A stretch of DNA of 64,000 nucleotides, taken from the NCBI GenBank assembly GCA_015178975.1, contig WHVD01000047.1, positions 310,001 through 374,000 on the forward strand, in the 5' to 3' direction. Shown one piece after another: positions 23,111 to 34,990 of the stretch. Each line of letters begins with the position of its first letter. Within the stretch, counting starts at the first letter, position 1. The stretch comes from Hysterangium stoloniferum. Its lineage: Eukaryota > Basidiomycota > Agaricomycetes > Hysterangiales > Hysterangiaceae. The notes under the pieces are model-generated. The model had not been told where the DNA came from. It saw nothing but the letters and a program-made list of their open reading frames with translations, and did not search any database. Both the position numbers and the translations under genes were made by a program.

Positions 23111-24678
23111 ATGGATGTTGTAGAAAGAGCCAATAGTGCTGTGCAAAGGCGATGGTGATATATTGGCCATTTCCTATATATTATTATCATTGACGAGGGA
23201 ATCTTTCCGAAAGGGAGAAGCTGTCAAAAGTGGGCGAAGGTACATATGCTGTCGTATATAGAGGTTCGTGATGTTCCTTTGTCCTCTCGCGTAATTCATT
23301 ACTTACGAAGAGGTTGATTTAAAGGCCGGGAGGTGGCCACAGGCCGCCAAGTGGCTATCAAGAAGATTAAAGTCGGTCAATTTAAGGATGGCCTCGACAT
23401 GTCTGCCGTCCGCGAGGTCAAATATCTCCGTGAAATACACCACCCAAACGTGATAGAGGTATGGTTTAATGCCAACTCCACTAGTTCTAGGTACTATTGT
23501 ACTTTTCCTCATCAGCTTTTAGATGTCTTCTCCGCCAAGAAGAACCTGAACCTGGTGCTCGAATTCTTGGAGTCCGATTTAGAACTTATCATCAAGGATC
23601 GTTCGAGCGTTTTCCTCCCTGCGGATATCAAGAGCTGGCTGGCAATGACTCTGCGTGGCCTTGAATTCTGCCATCGAAATTTTATTTTACACCGAGTGTG
23701 TACTTCTCTCAGTACTCCTCAGTTCATCCACCCATCCTTTCATGCCTTGCGACTTTTCAGGATCTGAAACCGAACAATTTACTTGTTGCTGCTGATGGCC
23801 AGTTGAAAATCGCAGATTTTGGCCTCGCCCGTGATTTTGCTGATCCGGGACACAAGATGACCTGCCAAGTGATCACTCGGTATTTATTTTCAAACTTCCC
23901 CTCCCCATGTTCATCCAAACTCATCTATATCCACCCTTCTTTGCGCCTCTTAACTAGCTGGTACCGTCCTCCGGAATTGTTGTTCGGATGTCGATACTAT
24001 AGCTCCGCGGTTGACATGTGGTCTGTCGGATGCATTTTTGCTGAACTCATGCTTCGTGTGCCGTATCTTCCCGGTGAAAGCGATATGGATCAGCTCAAGA
24101 CCACATTCAGGGCCCTGGGCACTCCCACAGAGGAGGAATGGCCGGTATAAATTGTTCCACCGCTCAGCATTGCTCACCACTCATCTCTAATGTCTCACCA
24201 GGGTCATACGAAACTGCCCGATTATGTCCCCGTCGGTCAATTCCCTAAGCCACAGTTACGTGATCTTTTCACGGCAGCATCCGTCGAGGCGGTCAGCCTA
24301 TTGGGAAAGCTCTTGACATATGAGCCTCGCAAACGAATAACTGCAAAGGAGGTTGGTCTTCAGCTTTTTTTCAAATAGCACAAAAATAACGAGTCGAACT
24401 GAATAATAATAATAATCCAGGCACTATTTCACCCTTATTTTTTTGCCCTGCCATATCCTACTCACCCATCCAAACTGCCAAAGGCCAAAAATGCACATTC
24501 GTCACGACCACTCCCTCTGGAGGAACTCGATGCAAATTCACCGGCTTTCTCACCCAAACCTGCGGTGCCCGTGAAAAAAGGTGCGGAGACAAATCGATTA
24601 AAGCGCAAAACCTCTGTCGCCGAGGGTATCAGCGAGGGACGCAATGTGGCCAGAAAATTAGATTTTACAGGGTCTTAA
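23111..24678 (+). CDS. Cyclin-dependent kinase 7 / Kin28-type kinase of TFIIH
   Basis: CDK-activating/RNA polymerase II CTD kinase (CDK7, yeast Kin28), which acts in TFIIH with cyclin H and Mat1. Motifs: glycine loop [13 protein letters not shown]; catalytic Lys in [10 protein letters not shown]; a PSTAIRE-position helix [40 protein letters not shown]; activation segment [18 protein letters not shown], with Thr at the T-loop position and RPPE where most CDKs have RAPE; and [13 protein letters not shown]. The C-terminal lobe ends in RITAKEALFHPYF, followed by a basic/Pro-rich tail. At least seven exons with short introns. The N-terminal exon boundary is uncertain: ATG 23111 is the best start, but the donor that joins it to the glycine-loop exon (about 23,209) is weak. 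Nothing suggests a pseudogene. Confidence 0.88.
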
Positions 24679-24973
24679 AAATTCTCACCACCCACGAAAG
24701 CATCATCTGCTACCCCTATTTACTACCACATGATTTTGCGAGATCGCGTAGCGGCGTCACGCTTTCATTTGTTTTGTTACCACAGGCACAGAACACAAAC
24801 TCTTGTAGCATCGTACTATGAACAAAAATGTACACGTAAAAAAGATACCGTGAAGGTGTAGTAATTACAGCAGGAAAATAACGGAGCAGATTTGAACGAG
24901 ATATAATAACAATGGTGATACATTTCGCGAGCCATGCAAATTATAGAAGTCATTCCTTGTCGAAATTTGGTTT

Positions 24974-27900
24974 TCAGGGCTTGTCGCTTTCACAAGAGAT
25001 ACATTTGACACTAGGAGTTGTTAGTATCGATGGCGGCGAAAAAAAAAAAATCTACATTACCTGGAGTCTTTATTCTCGACAAAACACTCCCCGCACCGCC
25101 ATATGGATGAGGAAGGAGGTTTCATTCCCGCCGCTGCCCAATTGAAACCTGTGGGTGCAGTGGGTGCAGGGGTTGAAGTGTACGTTACCGACTCGCTGGA
25201 CGGTTTAACTTGTCCGGAAAACGGAGACTTGACCGCCTGGAAATCATATTTGGGAAGGTCGTTGTCGCTGACATTCTGCGCAGCAATGCGTGCAGCCGTG
25301 TGTTCCGGAACACTTGGCGTTGGGCTAGGCATTGGGAACTCAAATTTGGGCAGTGAAGACGCAGGCATTCGAAGCACTTCCGCTCTAGCCAATGCGAGCA
25401 CATCGGTCTCAGTGACAGAGGTCGTGGCCAATGGAGCAGGCGTTGCGAAAGAGGTGTGTATGGGTACTGGCGGTTCAAATGCAGACTGGACGATCGGTGA
25501 TGCCGCAGTCAATGATGACAGTGAATTGACTGGAGGGAAAATAGAGGTAGTTGGAGGATATGAACCGAATACATGCGCGATTGAAGACGTTGTTGAAGGC
25601 ACCTTAAATGTAGGCCTCTCAGAGGTATGTGAAGATGCACCAAATAAGGGGTTTATTGACGGCACACTAGGTGCAGATATTGAGGAAATTGCGCTAAACG
25701 ACAAAGCTTTGGCAGGCGTGTCGGATATACTCGAGGGGGGCGCAGCAAATGAAATCGAGGGGGGCGCAGCAAATGAAATCGAGGGAGGCGCAGCAAATGA
25801 AATCGAGGGGGCACCAAAAGACGGCGCGGCACTTGTAGGAGAACCGAAAAGTCCGGATGACGGTCCTAGGGTAGCTTGCATAACGGCTGTAGGTCCGAAT
25901 AATGGAGCCACGTCCCTTGTGGTCTTCGATTCAAAAATGGACGCCGCAGTAGTGGTTGTCGTTGATCCAAAAGGATTCGCGGGTTTAAATGCAGAAGTTT
26001 CCGATCCAAAAGACGCCAGGCCAGATCCAAAGATGGAATTACCATTTTCACCGGACTTTGACTGGTCATCCGATTTCACTGCAGCATCCATCGGCGGACT
26101 GGGTGGCTCACCAGGTTGGAAGCTTTGCCGCAAAGGCGATGGCTCCTTCGGCACACTCTTGAGCCGCCTCCCTTTCCCCAAAGTGCTGGGAAATAGCGCG
26201 CGCTTAACTTCCTGTCGCTTTTGGGCCTCTTGGTCCATTGGCTCGACGACCTCTGAAGGACGCGTAGCCGAGGCGTCGCCTGCATCCATATCAACGTCCA
26301 CGTCGATAGTGATTGGAGCCTCTGGAGCCTCTCTAGGAGTTCCCCCCGTTTCCCTTTCTGATTCATTGGTTGCCTTCTGCCTTTTCGTTGGCGGCTCATC
26401 ATCATCATCATCCAGCTCAATGATGACTGGGTTGTCACTGGAACCTGCACCACTATATTTAATCTCTCCCTGAGGAATTGTTGCTACACCTAGAGATCGC
26501 TTTGAAGCAGTCTAGATAAGGAAACTTGAATTAGCTGCTGATAACAAAGGTAGGATTGGCCTGACCTGACTTGCAGGCTGCGGAGCCGTTCGTTGGATAG
26601 TTTCGAAAGCACTCAACTTCTTTGGAGACTCGGGTACTGTTGAGGAAGCGGTTTCTGTGTAACGCGTTGGACGAGGAGGAAGAGGTGGTGGTCGTACCAC
26701 CTTTGTTATAGTCTATAAAATATTAGAATAACATGCACGTAACAACGGCTCAACAAAACTTACTTTTCGGGCACGTTTTGTACCTCTCTGGTACGGGTTA
26801 CGAAAATTGTCTTCAAGAGTAGGTTCCTGGTGGTGTCCGTCAGTCACGCAAAAGAACGCAAAACTAATGCAGGACGCACTTTCGGCTTCGGCGGTGTCGC
26901 TTCTTCAATGATGTGTGCCAATATATCACTCGCTACCTTACTGCCATTGGGAGTCGTGCCATTAACGCCATTCACACTTGAGTTCGGACTACCAGGGCTT
27001 GAGCTATCCGCGCGGACAGTTTGGCGTAATGGACTGGGCTTGACAGGTGTGCTTGCTGTGAGTCGTGGTGGCGGATTAAAGCGTAATGTTCTTTGGACAT
27101 TGGAGTTCGAAGTCACTGTTCCGTTTATAGTGCCTACCATATCTGTGGGTTCTTGGGTAGCCGTCGATGACTCAGACTCAGACGCCAGTCCTGAAGGTTG
27201 GGCAACAGATGAGTCTTTCTCCTCACCAACGCGTCTCCGTTTACCGTCACTTGGCGAAGCAGGCTCTGCATGTCCATTAGGCGCATCCATTCTTCTGTCT
27301 CCAAAATTACTCGGAAATAAAATCTTTTTCCTCGGGGAGGAGCTAGCAAACGCAGGCGAACGATAACGCGGTCGAGCGGAGCCGCCGCCTCGGTAGAACA
27401 GAGGACCATTAGGATTCTGCGCCAACGTGCGTGTGATCGGGGTTTTGGTATAACCAGTTTTCGGTGACAACAGAGCTGCCAAGTTAGTCTCCGGAGTAGT
27501 AAACGTTGGCCGAAGGGGGAAGGGTGTATTAAATGCCGGGAAACTAAAGGGGGAGGATATGAGCTTATTAAGGGTAGCCTCGGCAGACGTCGACTCTAAA
27601 ATGTACAATCAACATGTAACGTAACATAACATAAGGGAAATAACCTACGGTTAACGGAACTCTGAATTAGCACGCTAAGACCAAGAGCCTCTATATCAGT
27701 GCATTCGCCTCCTCTGGGACGAACGACTGTCTCGAGGTATTCGGAAACCTTTGCAATGGGATCACTGTAAGGTCCAAACTGTCGTTGAGATGACGAAGGC
27801 GGCAAAGGGGCGACATAAGGTGGACGTTTCTGAGGAGCTGTTGCCTCTACCTGAGGTGAAGTACGACGTTCATGGTCAGTTGGCAATTGAAATCGAACTT

Positions 27901-28303
27901 GTCGCGGGGACCGAGAAATCAACTGCACCCTCACTTGATCCTCGGAGATAGTACTTGTGTTCATCATCGACACGCTCTCATCAGCTGCGCCACTGAGATC
28001 CGCAGACTGGTCGTTATCTGGTGTCTCTTCTGCCTCTTCTGCCTCGTCTGTCTCGTCTGCCTCTTCTTCATCTATGTTCATCTCCTCTTCTGGCTCCTTA
28101 TTTGACCTCCAAAAGGCCAGTAGATCCCAAATCGACGGACCCCAGCCCCGCGATGCCATCTAAACCATGGTGAAAATCATGGATGTGATAATTCGTTCAA
28201 AATTTACCATTTTCTCTTTCCTCTTCGTCTGATTATACGGTGATATTGCATTCCGATCCCTTCTACGTTTCTGAGCGATTTCGTTCCTCTGGGAGGCAGG
28301 CAT
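24974..28303 (-). CDS. FG-repeat nuclear basket nucleoporin (Nup1/Nup124/Nup153-like)
   Basis: Starts at 28303 with MPASQRNEIAQKRRRDRNA, a basic segment resembling a nuclear localisation or membrane-binding N-terminus. Then come an acidic region; SPFSFPAFNTPFPLRPTF and a GGSARPRYRSPAF-type motif typical of Nup1/Nup153 N-terminal regions; several basic clusters; and a likely SUMO-interacting motif (PVIIELDDDDDE). An FG-rich half follows (IFGSGLASFGS, NPFGSTT, LFGPTAV, LFGSPTS, PLFGASS) with three tandem SISFAAPP units. The C-terminus, reached by splicing across an A/T-tract intron at about 25,010-25,060, has a RanBP2-type zinc finger: W-x-C-x2-C (WRCGEC), ten residues, then C-x2-C (CISC). It ends at 24974. 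FG repeats plus a RanBP2 zinc finger suggest a basket nucleoporin that binds Ran and import receptors. The ortholog name is an inference. Confidence 0.8.
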
Positions 28304-29055
28304 GGTGGTTTGGTAGAAAGAACAATGGACGCAAACCACGAGGCGAGACGGAGTTATAAATTCGAACTACCGACAAAGGCTAAATTTTCAAATGGAGTAC
28401 AGCGCTTTAGGTAAGGTTGTTCTTCCTTTCCATTGTCTGCAAATTTAGTTTAGGCGACACCATTGTTCTTGAAATGGTGCGTATTGGAGTACATTAATAT
28501 TGTGCCGAAGAGACATCATTGTCAGTCTGAGGCTACGACAAATGATGTAATACGTTAGTCACACGATCTTGAGGCTCACAACTTATCACGACGACTATCT
28601 TTATCTGATACGTTAATTGTGGCTGGATTCCAGGTCCCTCAACAGACTGTTGTATATTGAGGATTAACTACTCCGAAATAGAATCCCTGGTGAATCCTAT
28701 CAAATGTCTTTCGGAATGTTAGCTAGAGGGAGAGACTTTTTTTCAGGCCGGAGTGCGCTGGCCAAATATTGAGGCAAGTGGAAATGTTCTCAGACTCACA
28801 ACAGGTGATGTGCTTACAAAGATCTAAAAAAGCGAGGAGACAGAATTCGCAAATACTATGTACCTACGAAAATCTCCAAGAATAGTTCTATATACTTAGC
28901 AGAATCTGACAGAACCATAGCAGGGGAGGAAGGCAAGTTGAATTTAACACTCGAGCCTACCGACGCGTATGTCTGGCTTTGCTTGCGTCAAAAGAGCACA
29001 AAAAGTGAAAAAATAAGTTTGTGGTTTCGTTTGCGTTTGCCAGTTTGATATACAG
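28304..29055. other. Intergenic between nucleoporin and complex I genes
   Basis: Promoter side of the nucleoporin gene and 3' side of the complex I gene. No coding region, RNA gene or repeat recognised. Confidence 0.5.
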
Positions 29056-29810
29056 CTATACGCCCTCTGTTTTCTCACCAGCTATCTCGGACTTGACACC
29101 ATACTTAGCGGGATCCGTTCCGTGATGGTTGTGGCTAACAAAATTGAACCTGGATGAGAACCAAGATGAGCTTGTAGGATACAGTGTAAACTTCGATGAT
29201 GATCTCTTACATTGGCGCTGCGCCTAAGAATTTTTAATCAGTTAAATCCTCGTCCAGCAGCAGGCTGTTCACTCACCAAATTTAAGTTGCGAAAAGGTAG
29301 AATTACCAGCAGCAGTCTGTTTTACCCACTCGGGTTGGCTAGATATGCCATAGAGCGGCTTGCCCTCCTCAGCCAAAGCCGAAAGCTCCGCAAGATCCCT
29401 CGCTTCTTCTCGCTCGTTTTCTGTCCAGCCCCAGAAACGGACTGTAAAATAAATCCAAATCCACTTAGCATTACTGTCGGAACATTGGGAAACGTACACG
29501 TTGATCGTTGGTATGCCAGAAGGAAACCTCCCATAAAACCGAGAACGGTACTGTATATCAGTGGTACCCTTAGGCCAGGACGACCACGGACGCGCGTAGG
29601 GTCAATGCGCTCTGTTTCCGTGCCAAAGTCAGTGGTAACAGCGGGAAGAATACAAAGAGGATAACCTAAGAGGTACATAACTCCTGGGAAAGCAGCTGTT
29701 GCCCCAGCAAGTGCTGCATAGTCAGACAGGCGGAAATAACGGACTACACGAGAGAAATGTGGATCTTGATCAATAAGCGGGTAGGGTGTGTTTAACTGTT
29801 TCGTCGGCAT
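29056..29810 (-). CDS. Mitochondrial complex I 21 kDa-type accessory subunit (NUXM-like)
   Basis: Fungal NADH:ubiquinone oxidoreductase accessory subunit of the 21 kDa family (separate N- and C-terminal Pfam domains). Start MPTKQLNTPYPLIDQDPHFS at 29810, then RVVRYFRLSDYAALAGATA and two hydrophobic segments (AAFPGVMYLLGYPLCILPAV and STVLGFMGGFLLAY). The second part reads RFWGWTENEREEARDLAEL and GISSQPEWVKQTAAGNS. The last exon ends FVSHNHHGTDPAKYG plus a short charged tail, stop at 29056-29058. Three introns with standard ends. The HFSRVVRY and FNxxxHNxxGTDPAKYG-like signatures are the reason for the call. Confidence 0.85.
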
Positions 29811-30047
29811 CGTGCTCGACGGTAAGAGGGCTGAAAGGGAGCGACGGGTGATTAGTCAGCTCCCATATGAAGTTCCTTGATAACAGTTTCCGAATTCACT
29901 CACCATGAACTCTGTCCGCTGTCACAGCATCACGGTAAGATAAAATACAAAGGAAAAAATACGTTTTTACATATAAATAAAATTCATAAAATTCAGTATT
30001 TGAAGCGAATGGACGCCATAGAAATGAGTAAGAAACGATCGGCAACT

Positions 30048-30139
30048 GGTCTGGTGGTCTAGAGGTATGATTCCTTCTTAGGGTTGAGTTGAATGCTTAA
30101 CGATGGAGGAGGTCCCGGGTTCAATTCCCGGCTAGACCC
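30048..30139 (+). tRNA. tRNA-Pro (anticodon AGG) with a 20-nt intron
   Basis: Acceptor GGTCTGG pairs with CTAGACC (one G-U), discriminator C. The anticodon stem TCCTTC pairs with GGAGGA, and the loop reads TTAGGG-intron-T with anticodon AGG. A 20-nt intron sits at the canonical position after nucleotide 37. T-arm CCGGG-TTCAATT-CCCGG. A and B boxes are intact. Confidence 0.88.
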
Positions 30140-30531
30140 TTTTGTAGGAACAATAAATCTCCTGAGTTTTAGGGGAACCTCTACATTTTGTCAAATGATA
30201 TACAAACTTACCTAGTTCCTTGTTTTCTACGTTCCCCGAAGTTTAAATTTGAACATCGCGAACCATCCCAGACCACTGAGACTCTTATAAAACATGTGAA
30301 ATCGAATGTCTGACTCTCGTATTCTCTTGTATTAATAGAGGATATATATACTCTTCAGACTTCCATATGCCAGCCCTCGTACTTCACAAAATCAATCTTA
30401 TAAAAAGATGTGAAAAGTACAATGAGCAAGAGTTCAGCTTTACAATTGTTGCACATAGACAAAGAATAAGCAGAAAAATTGATGAATTGCCGTAAAGACA
30501 ATTCGCGCATACACACCTGAAGCAAAAGTAC

Positions 30532-30611
30532 TGGACAAGCGGCGAATTGAACGCCGGACCTTTCGCACGCCCACATGCTAAGCGAATGTTATACCACTAA
30601 ACCACATGCCC
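30532..30611 (-). tRNA. tRNA-Ala (anticodon AGC) with an 8-nt intron
   Basis: Minus strand. Acceptor GGGCATG with CTTGTCC, discriminator A (one U-U mismatch and one G-U). Anticodon stem TTCGC/GCGAA encloses TTAGCA, an 8-nt intron and T, giving anticodon AGC. T-arm CGGCG-TTCAATT-CGCCG. Confidence 0.82.
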
Positions 30612-30939
30612 TCATACACTAGCAAAAATGAAAGTCTATATCACCGTATCCTAAGCCTTAAAGATCTAAATTTTCCAATTAATTGTTACACATGACTTCA
30701 TATAAATGGACAGAATCTTTGAAAATAATATTGTTCTGCCATAATGTGTGCTTCGCAGCCGGAAGCTCACAACTAGAAAACGCACCGCCGACATCGAGGA
30801 GTCCGAGATCACAGATGTACTGAGCTAGTAATTAATTACAAACTTATCTGCTACCCAGCATTGTAAGGGTATAAATTACATTACAATGTCATTTCAATAA
30901 ATACCCCTATTAAGCGGGATCGACGCAACGCCACAGCAT

Positions 30940-32033
30940 TTAGAAACCAGCTGCCCGTAGAGATCTAGCCAGCCTTGCATCCCTCGCTCTGGCTAATATC
31001 TTCTGCAAGTCGCGTACCCTGATATCTGTCCCTTCAATATAAGTATACCCGCCGTCGTCTGCATCGCCACAATCATTATCGCATCCCTCCTCTCCATCTC
31101 CTTCAACCACAATATTTGCATTGACGATCCTCTCTATCAACACACGCTCCTGCGTCCTGAGCCACGAATACTCGTGCCATGCGCTCCGTATCGTCCCCCA
31201 CCCAAACGGAATTGCTACGGCCACTGTCCACAACAGGAACAGCACCAGAGGCAGTGACGATGGTGTGAATATCGCCGGTAACAACGTGGGTATGTAGAAC
31301 AACATGGCGCCGATGTGGAAGAGACTCAGTCCCAGACCAGCGCGGGATCCAAGTCTCGCAGCGTGGCACTTCCAGCGGCCGCAGTGCGATAGATACATGA
31401 CGAAGAAGCCAATAACGGGAAATAGTGTGGATATGATGCCTGCAGTTAAGAAGAGAGTGCTGGATCCGGCAGATAAAGAATTGATGCGAGGTTTGACCGC
31501 CTTGGGTCGGGTAGCCTTCGTGGAGGGAAGAGTGGGAGGTGTATATTCCGTGCTATACTTCGGAGCCTTATCTCGCTTAATCCTGGAGTACTTCTAAAAG
31601 TTCATATTTGCCACTTAGCAGTGAAAATACGATATATGATGTAAAGACAACGCACGGGAGGCGGCAGCTTGCTTCGCTGCTCAGGTGTCATAAATATCCA
31701 CTCGTCTTCGTCCAATTCTTCATCTTCTGCATTTTGAGAACGAGAAGACGATGGCTTCGCAGACAAATTGGCAAACACGCCGTCGGTACTAAGAGGGGTA
31801 GTAGGGGTAACAGGTATAATTGAAGCAAGGTATCGTTTGTTGTCTCTTGAGCCTTTTGCAGCTGTAAGACCGCTCCAAAAGCCACCACGAAATAGGGAGG
31901 GTGCTAATCTTTCTGAGCGACCGTTCGGTGCTAATGGTTCAAGCTCGTTCGCCTCCAAGTCTTCTTCAACATCGTCGTCTATCTCGCTAGGAGGTTTAGA
32001 TATAGGTTCTGAAGGTATGCCACTGCGCGACAT
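30940..32033 (-). CDS. Uncharacterised fungal membrane protein
   Basis: Two coding exons on the minus strand. The first (start 32033, MSRSGIPSEPISKPPSEIDD) is an acidic, Ser-rich N-terminal region with EDEELDEDEWIFMTPEQRS. A GTGCGT...TTTTAG intron (phase 0, after LPPP) leads to KYSRIKRDKAPKYSTEY, then at least three hydrophobic segments (STLFLTAGIISTLFPVIGFF, GLSLFHIGAMLFYIPTLLPA, PLVLFLLWTVAVAIPFGW). The C-terminal cytosolic tail is charged, with IRVRDLQKILARARDARLAR, and stops at 30940. The ends are well supported by open frames and splice sites. I do not recognise the family and assign no function. Confidence 0.7.
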
Positions 32034-32366
32034 CGCTGTACTTTGAAATGATGGTGAAAAAGGAGAATTAGACGATAATACTGAATGTTACACTGTCGAG
32101 ATAGTATCGTATCAAGGGAAGGTCGTCCACTTCACATCAAGCCATTTGGAAGACTATGTAGAAGCTACTGGCGCTGATCTGGTTCGAAGTATAATAGGCG
32201 CCGGCCCTTTGTGGACACCCAAGAGGAATCTATTATTTATTACGTATACACCATTTACTCTATAGCAACCGAGGTCCCTGAACAACTTGGTATATATTAT
32301 AACTAAGACTATTGCGTAATTCATGAGCGTTAGGTATAATTTATGCCGTTTCGATTGGACGTCGGC

Positions 32367-34268
32367 TCACCAGAATACAAAGATGAGCATGCCATATCCT
32401 GCCAACGCCAAAGCACCCCAAGTAAGTGCCTTGCTGGTATCTGGATCATCGCGGAAGAGACTCCAGAAAAATAAGCCAGCTTTAATCGCAGTATAAATAA
32501 ATGTTGTGGCGACTGAGGTGCGGTGGGAACTCACGAAGGATGAAGCTGATGGTCGTTGAGCCTGTTGATCCAACAAAAGAAAGGACTAATAATGTCGTGT
32601 GGTTACTCTTGACAGGATCGCATTGATTAAGCGAGACGCACCTAATGTTAAATCATCCACAAAGTATGCAATCAAGAAGCCAAATGCAATGATGGCAGCA
32701 GTTAGAACAGCGTGCTTCGTGGGTGTCATCTCAGTGCTGCCGTGAACTTCGTCGAGCTCTTCAGGCTCATCCTCATTGGCATCATTATCATGAACCACCA
32801 CCACAGGTTTCGACACCGCTGGCTCAGTCCTAAATACCTTGTCTAGACAATTGCGACACGGATGGACCTGCAAAGGATGGCCGAGCAGCACAGTCACGAC
32901 AATGGCTAATTGGCCAAAAGCAATGAACAATGATGTTGAAGGATACATGGCCACGATGTTTGAGCCGACGTTGGTACCAAAGGTCAGATAGCCAAACACG
33001 GCAATGATTTCGTATGCCAGAGCAGCAGTGCCAATGGATGTTGCGATGATTACATTCATACGTTTTTGAGAATTGGAAATGAGCTCGTTATGAATCGGAA
33101 AGATCTACCAGCTGATGTTAGCAACAGATATCGATCGCTTGTCGATGCTCACATTCTGACCGCATGTATAGGCAAAGACTTGGACTGGGAATGTAGAGAC
33201 AAAGTTTGGCGTGAAGTGAATCCAGTAAACGGGTCCTGGAGGGGTGGTTCCCTTGATTGGATAGAAATAACACACAACGACGATGATCACGAGATAACCT
33301 AGAATATTTGTCATTGATACTGACCGGGATTATAAATATGACTTATCGTTACCAGCAGCAAAGACAGCGATGTACGAAGCGTGTCGTAAGCTGTCCAATC
33401 GGCGAGCAAAGGAGAGTGGGATAAGAGCAGCCATAAGTAGTGTGATCCAAAGTCGCCCAGATGTTGCCCATGCAGGTGGATCGCCGGGTAAAAGATCGTG
33501 GTAAAGAGAAAGAACGACGTTTGGCATGAGCCCCTTGATAATAATTAAATAGCTAGACAATATTTAGACAAGACAGATGCCTCAATCGATCAAGTTCGTA
33601 CCTAATGGACACTCCAAAACATTTTATTGCGATCGCTGCGTCAAAAAATATAGCAGCTTTAGGAAATGTTAGCTGAGAAACGGCAAAGAAGGACGCTCGT
33701 CGATGCGCGGTGCGTGTTGCGGTCACTGATAGGAGGTATAAACCGAAAGCACCGACGCCACCCGAGAATAAACACGTTAAAATTCCAGGTAGAAGACCAG
33801 AAGATGCCACGGACTAGTAACTATTCAACGTTTGTATTAAGTGGCAAGACAGCAGTTGACACGTACCAGAGGGAATGTCAACATGCCTATATAGACGTGA
33901 GAAAATCAATACAACGAGAGGATCAACCCATACCTGTACCTATTATAGGATTAGTTTACTGTGCTCGGAGATGCGACATTCTGCTCACCCATGATAGTAT
34001 TGCATAAATTCCCAACAGAACTTGGAATAGTTGCGTGCCCACCCCGTATCCCAGCGGCTTCTCCGCCTTGCTCTACACTCTCCTGTCCTCCACTCACCAA
34101 CAGAGGTGTATTGATAGTAGAAGCAGCAGATGATTCCACTGCAGTAGAAGCAGAATCGCGATCTGCAGCAACGCCATATGTCTGGACCATGTTGTCTTCT
34201 GATTCTGATAGTGATACCACTGAGCCTGTTGGTGAGTCAACCTGAGATTTGGAAGGAACAGGGAGCAA
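32367..34268 (-). CDS. Vacuolar amino acid transporter, Aa_trans (AVT/SLC38) family
   Basis: Amino acid/auxin permease family member, probably vacuolar like yeast Avt5-7. The N-terminal region (start about 34268, MLPVPSKSQVDSPTGS) is Ser-rich and carries NTPLLV. The family signature follows as NLCNTIMGTGMLTFPLAVAS across one intron. Further hydrophobic helices are GILTCLFSGGVGAFGLYLLS, SYLIIIKGLMPNVV, RLWITLLMAALIPLSFARRL, VFAYTCGQN joined to FPIHNEL (a conserved loop in the family), AALAYEIIAVFGYLTFGTNV, SLFIAFGQLAIVVTVLLGHP and HAVLTAAIIAFGFLIAYFVD. The last exon ends GYGMLIFVFW at 32367. Several short introns, all phase-consistent where checked. The start codon is less certain than the body. 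Confidence 0.87.
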
Positions 34269-34990
34269 TGCGTAGTGTTGAGTGGAAGCCTTCCAAGGCC
34301 GAAACCAAGCCAGGATGGGGGACTGTGCGAGGGAGGGGTTACGTAATTCTCCTCGAAGTCAAGGTCGAATTTCGCCATCAGCACACCATCTGTGAACCAG
34401 CCCCTGTTATTTGTATCCAGATTTTAATTTGGGTAGTTATACCCGATCGAAATGAATGGATACTATGTCATCTACGTGCCACTACATTTAATTCCGTGGT
34501 TCGCATTTGATGAATATTAATACTAGTCACTATGTCCTGCGTCCCAAAGGGTTTGTGAATGACCATGTCCGGAATTTTGGAATCATTATGCCGGCCGCGA
34601 AATTCCACAAGCTGCTCATAAGAAATAGGTTATATGCGTAAAACACGAAAGTGTGCGTGGTCGACGTCATACGGTATTGATGTACCTACTAGCGGGTGCA
34701 GTACTCGCCATTTCTCACAATTGCTTGACTTTTACATGGCACTGAAGAAATGGATGCAATTAATGTCTTTCTATAACTCGGTGGCATCTTTCCTGATATC
34801 CTACTTTTAAACTGGTTGATGATTGTTGCCTTGTTGATTTTATTTTTAGCTGCATCCCTCGACGTCGAACAACATACTCCTGTTGCAACCCTTCAAAGTC
34901 TTTGGTAATAAATCTCCCCCTTGACGGCGATCCCTTTGACCGACTAAGCTTTGTAGACGGATGTCAAATACATACGAGTGTGTTTCTACC
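34269..34990. other. Intergenic between transporter and RBR ligase genes
   Basis: Upstream flank of the transporter and downstream flank of the RBR gene. No gene, repeat or RNA recognised. Confidence 0.5.

Noticed and set aside
25103-26473. 456-codon open frame on the plus strand
   Set aside because: It lies exactly antisense to the FG part of the nucleoporin gene; its Gly/Ala/Glu-rich repeats are the complement of FG/Ser-rich codons. The minus strand has splice sites, domains and a zinc finger.
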